DNA from: Streptomyces sp. NBC_01288
Lineage (GTDB): Bacteria > Actinomycetota > Actinomycetes > Streptomycetales > Streptomycetaceae
DNA: 64,000 nucleotides
Assembly (NCBI RefSeq): GCF_035982055.1
Contig: NZ_CP108427.1
Coordinates: 8,803,001 to 8,867,000, forward strand
Reading direction: 5' to 3'
Positions 17,050 to 25,542 of this stretch are shown in pieces. The translations under genes and the position numbers were made by a program. A model generated the notes under the pieces. It searched no databases. It was not told the DNA's origin and saw nothing but the letters and a program-made list of their open reading frames with translations. The stretch's first letter is position 1; every line of letters begins with the position of its first letter.

Positions 17050-17445
17050 TCACACGCGGTCGATGTGCACGTTCGTCGACTTGACGCGGGCGGTGGCCTC
17101 CATGCCGACCTCCAGGCCGAGTTCCTCGACGGCCTCGCGGGTCAGCAGGGAGACCAGGCGGTGCGGGCCCGACTGGATCTCGACCTGGGCGGCGACATCG
17201 CCGAGCTTGATCGCGGTGACGATGCCGGGGAACGCGTTGCGGACCGAGGTGTAGGAAGGGTCCTCCTCGACCTCGCCCGCCTTCGCCAACTCGACCGAGA
17301 ACGCGGCCAGATCGACCCCGTCGATGAGCCGGCGCCCGCCCTCGTCGCGGTGGGTGGTCACCCGGCCCGCGTCCGCCCACCGGCGCGCGGTGTCCGGGCT
17401 CACGCCGAGCAGCCGCGCCGCCTGGCCGATTGTGTAGGACTGCAT
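17050..17445 (-). CDS. HTH-TOBE molybdate-type regulator
   Basis: A 131-aa protein with an N-terminal MerR/excisionase-like helix-turn-helix (YTIGQAARLLGVSPDTARRWADAGRVTTHRDEGGRRLIDG, residues 4-43) and a C-terminal TOBE domain (about 66-131: RNAFPGIVTAIKLGDVAAQVEIQSG, then ATARVKSTNVHIDRV). TOBE domains bind molybdate or tungstate in ModE, ModC and Mop proteins, so this is likely a molybdate-responsive DNA-binding protein. It is unlinked to ModE by sequence but lies 8 kb from modABC in a Mo-enzyme block. ATG 17445; no clear RBS. Its operator is unknown. Confidence 0.85.
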   Translation of the reverse strand: MQSYTIGQAARLLGVSPDTARRWADAGRVTTHRDEGGRRLIDGVDLAAFSVELAKAGEVEEDPSYTSVRNAFPGIVTAIKLGDVAAQVEIQSGPHRLVSLLTREAVEELGLEVGMEATARVKSTNVHIDRV

Positions 17446-17543
17446 ACGCGCAACCCTAGGGCCAGAAACGCGATGCGGTGGACGAGGGGTTGGCTCTGGG
17501 GTATAACGCGATATAGCGTCAGTCCGTCGATCGGGGTGAGGGT

Positions 17544-18134
17544 ATGTCGGGTGAGCTGATGAGCACGACCGCGTTGCGGGCCTCGCATGCGGACCGGGAC
17601 CGGGTCGTGGACGTGCTGACCGGCGCGGCCGGCGACGGCAGACTGACCGCCGAGGAACTCGACGAGCGCGTCGAGGCCGCCCTGTCCGCCCGCACGATGG
17701 GCGAGTTGGCGGTCCTGACGGCCGACCTGCCGGTGGTGGCGGGCACGACCCCGGTCGAGGTGAAGGACGTCGCCCGCATCGAGCAGAACGGCGGTTCGAC
17801 GCGGCGCGGTGACGGCTGGGTGGTGCCGCGCCGGCTGGAGATCCAGTCGCGCCTGGGCGATGTGACCCTCGACTTCACCGAGGCGGTGATCACTCAGGGC
17901 ACGTTGCACATCGACCTGGACATGCACCTCGGTTCGCTACGGCTGCTGCTCCCGCCCGGCATCGTGGTGGACACGGACTCCCTGGTGCTCAACTACAGCA
18001 AGGTCAAGACACGCGGGCCCGGCGGCACCGGGGCTCCGGTCGAGCTGCGGATCGAGATCGCCGGGCAACTGGGCTTCGGCAAGGTCCTGATCCGCCGGAC
18101 GCGGCGCGCGGTCAGGAAATCCCCGACGCCTTGA
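17544..18134 (+). CDS. DUF1707 / LiaF-like domain protein
   Basis: A 196-aa protein. Residues 9-60 are DUF1707 (LRASHADRDRVVDVLTGAAGDGRLTAEELDERVEAAL), a short domain that occurs in many copies in actinomycetes. The C-terminal half (IQSRLGDVTLDFTEAVITQGTLHIDLDMHLGSLRLLLPPG) resembles the cell-wall-stress-associated LiaF/DUF2154 beta-structure. No membrane segment. ATG 17544 follows GGGGTGAGGGT. Its 3' end overlaps the convergent membrane-protein gene by 23 nt. Role unknown; envelope-stress sensing is a guess from the C-terminal domain. Confidence 0.8.
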   Translation: MSGELMSTTALRASHADRDRVVDVLTGAAGDGRLTAEELDERVEAALSARTMGELAVLTADLPVVAGTTPVEVKDVARIEQNGGSTRRGDGWVVPRRLEIQSRLGDVTLDFTEAVITQGTLHIDLDMHLGSLRLLLPPGIVVDTDSLVLNYSKVKTRGPGGTGAPVELRIEIAGQLGFGKVLIRRTRRAVRKSPTP

Positions 18135-18633
18135 GCACCGAGCGCGCGGTCTCGTCGTCGATCAGATGGCCCAGGTGACGCCGGACATCGGTGCCCTGGC
18201 GCAGTGTGCCGCGTTCCATCGAGTGCCGGATGCCCGTGTCCAGCTCGTGCCAGAGCAGGGGGTTGGCGACCAGGACGCGGGGGTCCAGTTCCAGCCACTG
18301 TCCGTATGTGTCCCGCAGGAGCAGGCGTGCGGAGACGTCGCCGTACTGTCGTACGACGGTCAGGGCGTCCGTGTGCACCGTGCGCCGCAGCAGCGGGCTG
18401 TCCACGGTGAGCCAGCCGGGACCCGCGGTGACGCGGTGCGGCAGCAGGACGGCGCAGAGCACCGCCGACAGGGCGAACCACAGCAGGGCGCGGATCAGCG
18501 TGAGGGTTCCGGCTTCCCCGTCGACCAGCAGGGTCATACCGAGGAAGCCGAGCGCACAGCCCGTCGCCAGCCGGGCGTCGCCACGCCAATGGCGATCGCC
18601 GGCCGGGTCCGGTGGGAGGGTGCTGTGCCGCAT
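18112..18633 (-). CDS. Putative membrane protein, paralogue A of a 173-aa family
   Basis: A 173-aa protein of unknown function. It has an N-terminal cytoplasmic stretch, two hydrophobic segments (LATGCALGFLGMTLLVDG, ALLWFALSAVLCAVLLP), then a soluble domain with VTAGPGWLTVDSPLLRRTV and LLLRDTYGQWLELDPRVLVANPLLWHEL, which looks PH-like. It is clearly paralogous to the 173-aa gene at 25520: same length, same motifs (LLLVD, RLLLRDxxGxxxExDPxVLVxNPxLWH, KxSG at the end). No RBS precedes ATG 18633. A TACCGT -10 element ends 7 nt upstream, so the transcript is probably leaderless. A direct-repeat operator of the potassium block lies 42 nt upstream. Confidence 0.75.
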   Translation of the reverse strand: MRHSTLPPDPAGDRHWRGDARLATGCALGFLGMTLLVDGEAGTLTLIRALLWFALSAVLCAVLLPHRVTAGPGWLTVDSPLLRRTVHTDALTVVRQYGDVSARLLLRDTYGQWLELDPRVLVANPLLWHELDTGIRHSMERGTLRQGTDVRRHLGHLIDDETARSVLKASGIS

Positions 18634-18640
18634 GAGCCCG

Positions 18641-18722
18641 ACGGTAGGCCGCGGACGGCGCGCTGCGGGGGCCGCTGACGGGGCTCTTACACACCGGTGC
18701 CGGATTTTGTCGTGCCTCTTAC
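18641..18722 (-). promoter_or_regulatory. Promoter with double 11-bp-period direct repeats (predicted KdpE-type box)
   Basis: On the minus strand GTAAG (18690-18686) is followed 11 bp later by GTCAG (18679-18675). A second pair, GTAAG (18722-18718) and GACAA (18711-18707), lies exactly 32 bp upstream. The proximal half ends 28 nt before the -10 hexamer TACCGT (18646-18641). The same layout occurs upstream of the paralogue at 26041. Confidence 0.55.
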
Positions 18723-18786
18723 GGTGGCGTCGGCTCGGGCGGTCTACGAACGGTCGCCGGTGTGCGTGCGCGGGCGCGGTGTGCCG

Positions 18787-20742
18787 TCAGCCCGTGTGGA
18801 CGCGCGGGCGTCGGGTGCGGTCCGGTTCCGCCTCACGGAGGACCTCTCGGGTGACCGGGGCGACCTCGCCCTGGCCGAAGAGGAAGAAGCGGAGGAAGTT
18901 GGCGAACGGGTTGCCCTCGGTCCACTCGAAGTACATGTGCGGGATGCGGCCCGTCGAGTCGCGGACGTGGAGCATCAGCGCGGCCAGGGCGTTCGGGATG
19001 GAGGACGACTCCAGGGTCAGGACCCGGTAGCGGCCGTGCAGGACCTCGCCGCGCACCGTCAGTCCCGCCTCGAACTCGGAGGCGTCGAGGACGGTCACCT
19101 CGACGAACACGAAGTCCTCGCCGGGGATGTCGTTGTCGTTGCGGATCTGCTCGATCTTGTCCCGGTACTCGGCCTTGTCGCGGCGGTCGGGCTCGTTGGC
19201 GACGAAGCGGATCTTCCGGCTGGCCACGTCGCGGATGAACCGTTCCGCCATGGGGTCCAACTGCACGCTCGTCACGCGGAGTTCGAAGGCGCGGGCCAGC
19301 CGGGAGAGCAGGGAGACCAGGATGATGCCGGCGATGAAGCAGGCGCCGATCTTCACACCGTCGGGGCGTTCGATGACGTTCACGACGGTGACGTAGAGGA
19401 GGACCGCGGAGACGACGCCGAAGACGACGGTCCAGTTGCGCTGCTGGGCGCGGCGGGCCGCGATGGTCACCGCGATCGCGGCGGAGGACATGAGGACCAG
19501 GACGCCGGTGGCGTAGGCGCCGCCCTGGGCGTCGACGCTGGCGTCGAAGATCCAGGTGACCAGGAACGCGACCAGGGTGAAGACGATCACCATGGGGCGG
19601 ACGGCGCGGGCCCAGTGCGGGGCCATGCCGTAGCGGGGCAGGTAGCGCGGCATGAGGTTGAGGAGGCCGGCCATCGCGGAGGCGCCGGCGAACCACAGGA
19701 TGGCGATGGTCGAGAGGTCGTAGACCGTGCCGAAGGCGTTGCCCAGGTACTCGTGCGAGAGATACGCGAGCGCGCGGCCGTTGGCCTGGCCGCCGGCCTT
19801 GAACTCCTTCTCCGGGATGAGCACGGTGGTGATGAAGCTGGTGGCGATCAGGAACACGCTCATGATGAGCGCGGCGGTCGTCAGCAGCTTCTTGGTGTCG
19901 CGGATACGGCCCTTGGGGTTGTCGTGGGTGTCGTCCGGGTCGCCCTCGACGTGCGGCATGACGGCGACGCCGGTCTCGAAGCCGGAGAGGCCGAGGGCGA
20001 GTTTGGGGAAGACCAGCAGGCTCACGCCGATCATCGCGAAGACGTTGCCGTGCTCGGTGGTCAGGGCGCTGGTCCAGTCGGTGACCACGTGTTCCTGGGT
20101 GATCACGTGCCACATGCCGACGATCACGACGACGACGTTGAGGCTGAGGTAGGCCGCGACCAGGTACACGGCGACGCCGATCGCCTCCAGGAAGCCCTTG
20201 AGGAACACCGCGCCGAGCAGGGCGACCAGGATCAGCGTGATCAGCATCTGCTTGTCGTGCAGCATGCTCGTCAGGTGCGGGTTCTCCACGAGGTGGGTGG
20301 AGGCGTCCGCGGCCGACAGGGTGATCGTGATCAGGAAGTCCGTCGCCGCGAACCCGAGCAGGGTCAGGACGAACAGCTTGCCCTTCCAGAACGACAGCAG
20401 CCGTTCCAGCATCGCGATGGAACCCTCGCCGTGCGGGCTCTCCTCGGCGACCCGGCGGTACACGGGGAGGGCGCCGGCCAGGGTGACGATCACGAGCACG
20501 ATCGTCGCGACGGGGGAGAGCAGGCCGGCGGCGAGGGCCGCGATGCCGGGCTGGTAGCCGAGGGTGGAGAAGTAGTCGACGCCGGTCAGGCACATCACCC
20601 GCCACCAGCGCTGGCCCTGGTGGACGTGCTGCTCCGGCTCCGGTGCGGCCTGTGTGGCGTGCGTGCCGCCCTTGCCCATGTCGGCCAGGCCCTCCAGCAT
20701 CCAGGCGCGCAGACGACTGGGAGGGGGTTCGGTCGTGGCCAT
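18787..20742 (-). CDS. APC-superfamily permease
   Basis: A 651-aa integral membrane transporter with about 12 hydrophobic segments (for example GLLSPVATIVLVIVTLAGALPVY, MLITLILVALLGAVFLKGFL, WTVVFGVVSAVLLYVTVVNVI) and a roughly 150-residue C-terminal cytoplasmic domain. The N-terminal TGVDYFSTLGYQPGIAA segment corresponds to the unwound first helix of the APC fold. Annotation as an amino-acid transporter would be routine, but its place beside K+ genes makes a cation substrate worth considering. ATG 20742 (MATTEPPPSRLRAWM) follows CAGGAG by 8 nt. Substrate unknown. Confidence 0.85.
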   Translation of the reverse strand: MATTEPPPSRLRAWMLEGLADMGKGGTHATQAAPEPEQHVHQGQRWWRVMCLTGVDYFSTLGYQPGIAALAAGLLSPVATIVLVIVTLAGALPVYRRVAEESPHGEGSIAMLERLLSFWKGKLFVLTLLGFAATDFLITITLSAADASTHLVENPHLTSMLHDKQMLITLILVALLGAVFLKGFLEAIGVAVYLVAAYLSLNVVVVIVGMWHVITQEHVVTDWTSALTTEHGNVFAMIGVSLLVFPKLALGLSGFETGVAVMPHVEGDPDDTHDNPKGRIRDTKKLLTTAALIMSVFLIATSFITTVLIPEKEFKAGGQANGRALAYLSHEYLGNAFGTVYDLSTIAILWFAGASAMAGLLNLMPRYLPRYGMAPHWARAVRPMVIVFTLVAFLVTWIFDASVDAQGGAYATGVLVLMSSAAIAVTIAARRAQQRNWTVVFGVVSAVLLYVTVVNVIERPDGVKIGACFIAGIILVSLLSRLARAFELRVTSVQLDPMAERFIRDVASRKIRFVANEPDRRDKAEYRDKIEQIRNDNDIPGEDFVFVEVTVLDASEFEAGLTVRGEVLHGRYRVLTLESSSIPNALAALMLHVRDSTGRIPHMYFEWTEGNPFANFLRFFLFGQGEVAPVTREVLREAEPDRTRRPRVHTG

Positions 20743-20860
20743 CGGCGTGCTCCTGAGGTGCGGGTGCGGGTCAGCGTGTGGGCTCTGGCCATCACGCGGA
20801 CGGCGGCACCAGCGTAAGCGGAGAGTGACGCGTGGGCCCATGGATGTGGGGGCGTTCGGC

Positions 20861-20877
20861 GTCAATCTTGCGTTAAG
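20861..20877. promoter_or_regulatory. Possible KdpE-type direct repeat upstream of the APC permease
   Basis: GTCAATCTTGCGTTAAG contains two GT(C/T)AA half-sites 11 bp apart. It lies 119 nt upstream of the permease but in the opposite orientation to the gene, unlike the other boxes, so it is weaker evidence. A similar GTAAG-N6-GTGAC lies at 20814-20829. Confidence 0.35.
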
Positions 20878-20950
20878 ACTGGCCGGGTTGGAGGAGGGGG
20901 CGCATCAGGAAAGGGGAGATCGGGCTGGTTGGGGGTGCGTTGGGCTGTAT

Positions 20951-20977
20951 GGGGGTGGGGAGGGGGTGGTTGGGGGT
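20951..20977 (+). other. G-tract cluster with quadruplex potential
   Basis: Four runs of four to five G (GGGGG-T-GGGG-A-GGGGG, then TGGTT-GGGGG) lie in the gap between the APC permease and the antiporter. The surrounding 20878-21050 is unusually G-rich on this strand and has no gene. Confidence 0.4.
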
Positions 20978-21051
20978 GGCGGATACCCAGCGTTACGGGG
21001 GTGGGGGTGTTTCGTCGCCTAAGAGCTCGGGGGTTCTGTTGTGTGGCGAGT

Positions 21052-21090
21052 GCGGGTGTGTTGTGGCTGGGTGCGCAGTTCCCCGCGCCC
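21052..21090. repeat. Short dispersed repeat, copy 2
   Basis: 36 of 39 positions match 6026-6064 (core GCGCAGTTCCCCGCGCCC). It ends in the palindrome CCCCTAGGGG. It lies 148 nt downstream of the antiporter stop codon. The rest of 21091-21237 holds nothing recognisable. Confidence 0.6.
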
Positions 21091-21237
21091 CTAGGGGATG
21101 TGGGGAACGGGGTGGGGATGTGGACGGGGAGGGGGCAAGGACCGGGGCGGCAGGTTGGGTGCTCGGGATCCTCCTCGCGGCAGCCGCGCTCACGGTTCTC
21201 GGGCTGCGGGCGCGGCCCGCCGATCTCCACTGGGCAG

Positions 21238-22812
21238 TCACACGTCCGTCAGCCGCGCTTCCTCCAGGTCCAGCGACCGCTGGAGGCGTCTGCGGGTCGT
21301 GTCGCTGATGGTGTGGTCGTCGTAGAGGCGCTGTAGTTCCACCGTCTCCACGGCGATCAGGTCGCGGCGGAGTTGGCGGTAGACCAGGTCGGCTGATTCG
21401 GCGTGCGTGGCTTGGGTGTTGTTGTCGGAGAGGCGGTCTCGGGCGTCGTCGAGGCGGGCGCTGAGGCCGCGGCGGAGGCGGTCCAGGACGACGTCCGGTA
21501 CGGCTTCCAGCTCTGCGAGTTCGTCCAGGCGGCGGATGCCCGCGTCGGCCAACCGGCAGCGGGCGGAGGCCTCTTCGCGTTCGGTGTGGTCGGGTTCCAG
21601 GGCGATGCCGGAGCGGCGGACAACCGGCGCGAGGGTGAACCCCTGGACGACGAGGGTGACGACCACGACCGAGGTGGTGAGGACCAGGACCAGCGGGCGA
21701 TCGGTCAACGTGGCGCCCGTCCTGGTGACTTCGGGGATCGACAGGGCCGCCGCCAGTGGGAGGACACCCCGGGTGCCCGCCCACGTCAGGACCATCGGCA
21801 CCCGCCAATTCACCCTGTGCACCCCGCCCTTGCGTTGCACCACCGCCGACAGGGGCGCCAGCCACAGCAGTCGTACGGCGATCAGGGTGCCCGCCACCGC
21901 GAGCGCGTACAGGGGCCACGCGCGGTCGCCGTCGGACAGTGCCCGTACCTGGGCGGGCAGCGCGAGGCCGATCAGGGAGAACACCACGCTCTCCAGGAGG
22001 AACACCACCGTGCCGTAGACGGCGTGCAGTTGGAGCCGTATGCGGGCGTTGGTGAGGCGATCGCCGTGGCCGCCCAGGACGACTCCGGCGACCACGACCG
22101 AGGTCACGCCGGATGTGTGGGCGCCCTCCGCCAGGACGTAGGCCGCGTACGGCGTGACGAGGGAGATCACCGTCTCCAGGACCGGGTCCTCGGTGCGTCG
22201 GCGGATCAGGGTCACGACGTACGCCACGGCCGCCCCGATGACCGTTCCGCCGCCCGCGAGCACGACGAACTCCCCGCCCGCCGCACCCCAGTTGGCCGCC
22301 GCCGAGGCCACGGCGACGCTCACCGCGACCCGGAACAGGACCAGCGAGGTCGCGTCGTTGAAGAGGGACTCCGCCTGGACGAGGATCTGGACCCGGGGCG
22401 GCAGGGCGAGCCGTCGGCCCAGCGCGGTGACGGCGACCGGGTCGGTGCTGGCCAGGACCGCGCCGAGCACGAGCGCCATCTGCCAGGAGAGCGGGGTCAC
22501 CGTCGAGGCCACCCAGCCGACCGCCGCCGCCGACGCGAGGACCAGGCCGATCGCGAGGATCCCGACCGGCTTCCATACGGCTTTCAACTCGCGCCACGAC
22601 ATGTCCTCGGCGCTGGCGTAGAGGAGCGGCGGCAGGACGACCAGGCCGATCACGTCCGGGCTGATCTCGATCGCCGGGGTGCCCGGCAGCAGGGCCACGG
22701 CGAGACCGGCGACCACGAGGAGGGAGGGTGCGGGGATCCGCCAGCGGCGGGCGAACGTCGCGACCAGCGTCGCCAGTACCACGAGTGCCAGAACCGTACC
22801 GACGCCGCGCAT
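21238..22812 (-). CDS. CPA1-family Na+(K+)/H+ antiporter
   Basis: A 524-aa monovalent cation/proton antiporter. The membrane part (about 1-400) contains PPLLYASAEDMSWRELK, the ion-site segment VLASTDPVAVTALGRRL (Asp near residue 130), and AESLFNDATSLVLFRVAV with the Asn-Asp pair, all typical of NhaP-type CPA1 exchangers. The C-terminal roughly 120 residues are a charged helical cytoplasmic domain rich in Leu/Arg/Asp. ATG 22812 (MRGVGTVLALV) is preceded by AAGGGGAC. It is divergent from the KdpD-like kinase. Na+ versus K+ specificity cannot be read from sequence; the location suggests K+ or Na+/K+ balance. Confidence 0.88.
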   Translation of the reverse strand: MRGVGTVLALVVLATLVATFARRWRIPAPSLLVVAGLAVALLPGTPAIEISPDVIGLVVLPPLLYASAEDMSWRELKAVWKPVGILAIGLVLASAAAVGWVASTVTPLSWQMALVLGAVLASTDPVAVTALGRRLALPPRVQILVQAESLFNDATSLVLFRVAVSVAVASAAANWGAAGGEFVVLAGGGTVIGAAVAYVVTLIRRRTEDPVLETVISLVTPYAAYVLAEGAHTSGVTSVVVAGVVLGGHGDRLTNARIRLQLHAVYGTVVFLLESVVFSLIGLALPAQVRALSDGDRAWPLYALAVAGTLIAVRLLWLAPLSAVVQRKGGVHRVNWRVPMVLTWAGTRGVLPLAAALSIPEVTRTGATLTDRPLVLVLTTSVVVVTLVVQGFTLAPVVRRSGIALEPDHTEREEASARCRLADAGIRRLDELAELEAVPDVVLDRLRRGLSARLDDARDRLSDNNTQATHAESADLVYRQLRRDLIAVETVELQRLYDDHTISDTTRRRLQRSLDLEEARLTDV

Positions 22813-22905
22813 GCCGTCCCCTTGTGGTCTTGGACGAGCCCATGCGGACTCCCCGCCGACCAGACTTCCCGGCACACCGCGCTCACCCTAACCCGGCCGG
22901 GCGCC

Positions 22906-22987
22906 GTCAAGACAGTGTCAACGTCCTCGCGGGCGGCGCCAGAGACGCGTCAAGAAGCCTGCCCGAGCGGGCGCGGGGCGCTTGTCT
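22906..22987 (+). promoter_or_regulatory. Direct repeats and -10 upstream of the KdpD-like kinase
   Basis: GTCAAGACAGTGTCAA (22906-22921) has two GTCAA half-sites 11 bp apart, and a third GTCAA at 22949-22953 lies 32 bp downstream of the second. The last half-site ends 28 nt before TTGTCT (22982-22987), 8 nt upstream of the ATG, so a leaderless or near-leaderless start is possible. Confidence 0.55.
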
Positions 22988-22995
22988 GGGAGGCG

Positions 22996-25542
22996 ATGAA
23001 CGACGTACGACGTGGGCGACTGAAGGTCTACCTCGGGGCGGCCCCGGGTGTCGGCAAGACCTACCGCATGCTCGACGAGGCACGGCGCCGGGCCGCTCGG
23101 GGCGCCGATGTGGTGGTGGGGTTCGCCGAGTGCCACGGGCGCCCGCTGACCGAGGCGATGCTCGACGGCCTGGAGGTGGTGCCCCGGGCCCAATGCGCTT
23201 ACAGGGGTGGCTACTTCGAGGAGATGGACCTGCTCGCGGTGCTCGCGCGCCGCCCGGAGGTCGCCGTCGTCGACGAGTTCGCGCACAGCAACGTCCCCGG
23301 CGGCGGGCGCAACGCCAAGCGCTGGCAGGACATCGACATGCTGCTCGCCGCCGGCATCGACGTCGTCACCGCCGTCAACGTGCAGCACCTGGCCTCCCTC
23401 AAGGACGTCGTCGAGAAGATCACCGGGGTCCCGCAGCACGAGACGGTGCCCGACGACGTCGTACGGCGGGCCCAGCAGATCGAACTGATCGACATGCCGC
23501 CCGAGGGACTGCGGCGGCGCATGGCGCACGGCAACATCTACACACCGGAGAAGATCGACGCGGCCCTCGCCAACTACTTCCGGCCCGGAAACCTCACCGC
23601 CCTGCGGCAGTTGGCGCTGCTGTGGGTCGCCGACCGGGTCGACGAGGCGCTGCACACGTACCGCGCCGAGCACGCGATCGGCGGGGTGTGGGAGACCCGG
23701 GAACGGGTGGTCGTCGCGCTCACCGGCGGGCCCGAGGGCGACACGCTCATCCGGCGCGCCGCCCGCATCGCCGACCTCCCCCACTCTCGGCTTCGCTCGA
23801 CCGGGGGGACCCCCATCGCCGGCGGTGACCTGCTCGCCGTGCACGTGGCCCGCAGCGACGGACTCGCCGCCGGGGTGTCCCATGCGTCGCTCGCCCGGCA
23901 GCGCAGGCTCGTCGAGGACCTGGGCGGCAGCTACCACTCGGTGGTCGGCGACGGCGTCGCCACCGCCCTGGTCGAGTTCGCCCGCACCGAGAACGCCACC
24001 CAACTCGTCCTCGGCACCAGCCGCCGGGGCCGCTTCGAGCGGTTCCTGACCGGCCTCGGCACGGGCGAGACGGTGACCGAGTTGTCCGGAGACATCGACG
24101 TTCATCGAGTCACGCACGAGCGGGCCGGGCGCGGCACCCTGCTGCCGTCCCGCCGCCGCACCCTCTCGACGGCACGGCTGATTGCCGGTCCCGTGGCGGG
24201 ACTTGTGCTGCCGGTGCTGCTCACCGTCTGCCTCGCCCAAGTGCGCGGCACGGTCAACCTCACCAGCGAGGCCCTGCTGTTCCTCCTCGCCGTGGTCGGG
24301 GTGGCCTGCATAGGCGGAGTCACCTCGGCGGTCATCGCGTCGGTGACGGCGTCGCTGCTCCTCAACTACTGGTTCATCCCGCCCATCGGCCAGTTCACCC
24401 TGGACGACCCCAACGCCCTTCTGGCGCTAGGGGTGTTCACGGTGGTGGCGGCGACCGTGGCCGCCGTGGTGGACCGTTCGCTACGACTGTCCCGGCGCTC
24501 GGCGCGTGCCACCGCCGAGGCCGAGACGATGTCCTCCCTCGCGGGCAGCATCGTGCGCGGCGGCCAGACGATCCCGGCGTTGCTCGAACGCACGCGGGAG
24601 ACCTTCGGCACGGACTCGGCCGAACTCGTGGACCGGCCACCGGATCACGAGATCGGCGGCGGTGTCACGACCGTCCCCGCGGGTCCCGGCGCCTTCCTGG
24701 TCCTGCGCGGACGCACCCTGTCGTCGTCGGAACGGCGGGTGCTGGCCGCCTTCGCCGCGCATGTCGGGTCCGCCGTCGAACGGGCCCAACTCGCCGAGGC
24801 CGCCGCCGAGATCGAGCCGGTGAAGGCCGCCGACCGTTTGCGTACGGCGCTGCTGCGGGCCGTAGGACACGACTTGCGGACGCCGCTCGCGGCGGGGTGG
24901 GCGGCCGTGACTTCGTTGCGTGGGCGGGATGTTGAGTTCTCGGAAGAGGACCGGGACGAACTCCTCGCCACCGCCGACGAGTCGATGGCCAAGCTGAACC
25001 GGTTGCTGGAGAACCTCCTCGATCTGAGTCGCCTTGAGGCGGGAGTCCTGCCGCTGAGTCTGCGGGCCACGAGCCTGGAGGAGGTGCTGCCGATGGCGCT
25101 CGCGGACGTGCCCGATGTGGACCTGCGGGACGTGGAGTCGATACCGCCGGTGCTCGTCGATCCGCCGCTGCTGGAACGCGTGATCGCCAACCTCGCAGGC
25201 AACGCGGCCCGGCACACCCCGGCCGGGCGCCGGGTCATGGTCACCGCCAGTGCGCTGGGCGGCCGGGTGGAGTTGAGGGTCGTGGACCGGGGGCCCGGGC
25301 TCCCAACTAATGGACGTGAACGCCTCTTTGAGCCCTTCCAGCGGCTCGGCGACACGGACAACACCACCGGGCTCGGTCTCGGGCTCGCCCTCGCACGTGG
25401 CCTCACCGAGGCGATGAACGGGACGCTCACGCCGGAGGACACACCGGGGGGTGGCCTGACGATGGTCGTGTCGTTGCCGTTGGCCGAATGGGCGGACCCC
25501 TCGACTTCAACAGCGGCCGCTACTCCAGGCCGGACACCTTGA
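22996..25542 (+). CDS. KdpD-like sensor histidine kinase (orphan, second copy)
   Basis: An 848-aa membrane histidine kinase paralogous to kdpD at 33796. Domains: N-terminal KdpD domain with Walker A GAAPGVGKTYRML (about 12-24) and VDEFAHSNVPGGGRNAKRW; a universal-stress-protein-like domain (about 245-365); a four-helix DUF4118 membrane module (about 385-490: LIAGPVAGLVLPVLLTVCL, LNYWFIPPIGQFTLDDP); a GAF-like region; then HisKA with H625 in HDLRTPL and an HATPase with NLAGNAARHTP, DRGPGLPTNGRERLFEPF and GLGLGLA. All catalytic motifs are intact. No response regulator is adjacent, so it may signal through KdpE. An in-frame repeat is inserted in the USP-like domain. Its 3' end overlaps the convergent gene by 23 nt. 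Confidence 0.9.
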   Translation: MNDVRRGRLKVYLGAAPGVGKTYRMLDEARRRAARGADVVVGFAECHGRPLTEAMLDGLEVVPRAQCAYRGGYFEEMDLLAVLARRPEVAVVDEFAHSNVPGGGRNAKRWQDIDMLLAAGIDVVTAVNVQHLASLKDVVEKITGVPQHETVPDDVVRRAQQIELIDMPPEGLRRRMAHGNIYTPEKIDAALANYFRPGNLTALRQLALLWVADRVDEALHTYRAEHAIGGVWETRERVVVALTGGPEGDTLIRRAARIADLPHSRLRSTGGTPIAGGDLLAVHVARSDGLAAGVSHASLARQRRLVEDLGGSYHSVVGDGVATALVEFARTENATQLVLGTSRRGRFERFLTGLGTGETVTELSGDIDVHRVTHERAGRGTLLPSRRRTLSTARLIAGPVAGLVLPVLLTVCLAQVRGTVNLTSEALLFLLAVVGVACIGGVTSAVIASVTASLLLNYWFIPPIGQFTLDDPNALLALGVFTVVAATVAAVVDRSLRLSRRSARATAEAETMSSLAGSIVRGGQTIPALLERTRETFGTDSAELVDRPPDHEIGGGVTTVPAGPGAFLVLRGRTLSSSERRVLAAFAAHVGSAVERAQLAEAAAEIEPVKAADRLRTALLRAVGHDLRTPLAAGWAAVTSLRGRDVEFSEEDRDELLATADESMAKLNRLLENLLDLSRLEAGVLPLSLRATSLEEVLPMALADVPDVDLRDVESIPPVLVDPPLLERVIANLAGNAARHTPAGRRVMVTASALGGRVELRVVDRGPGLPTNGRERLFEPFQRLGDTDNTTGLGLGLALARGLTEAMNGTLTPEDTPGGGLTMVVSLPLAEWADPSTSTAAATPGRTP
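23776..23816 (+). repeat. Small palindromic repeat inserted in frame in the KdpD-like kinase
   Basis: A 41-bp segment with CTCCCCCACTCTCGGCTTCG followed by a GGGGGGACCCCCAT end is imperfectly palindromic. From memory it matches a small repeat widespread in Streptomyces. In frame it adds LPHSRLRSTGGTPI (about residues 261-274), where kdpD at 33796 has only a short Glu-Lys-Gly turn. No second copy is seen in this window. Confidence 0.65.
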
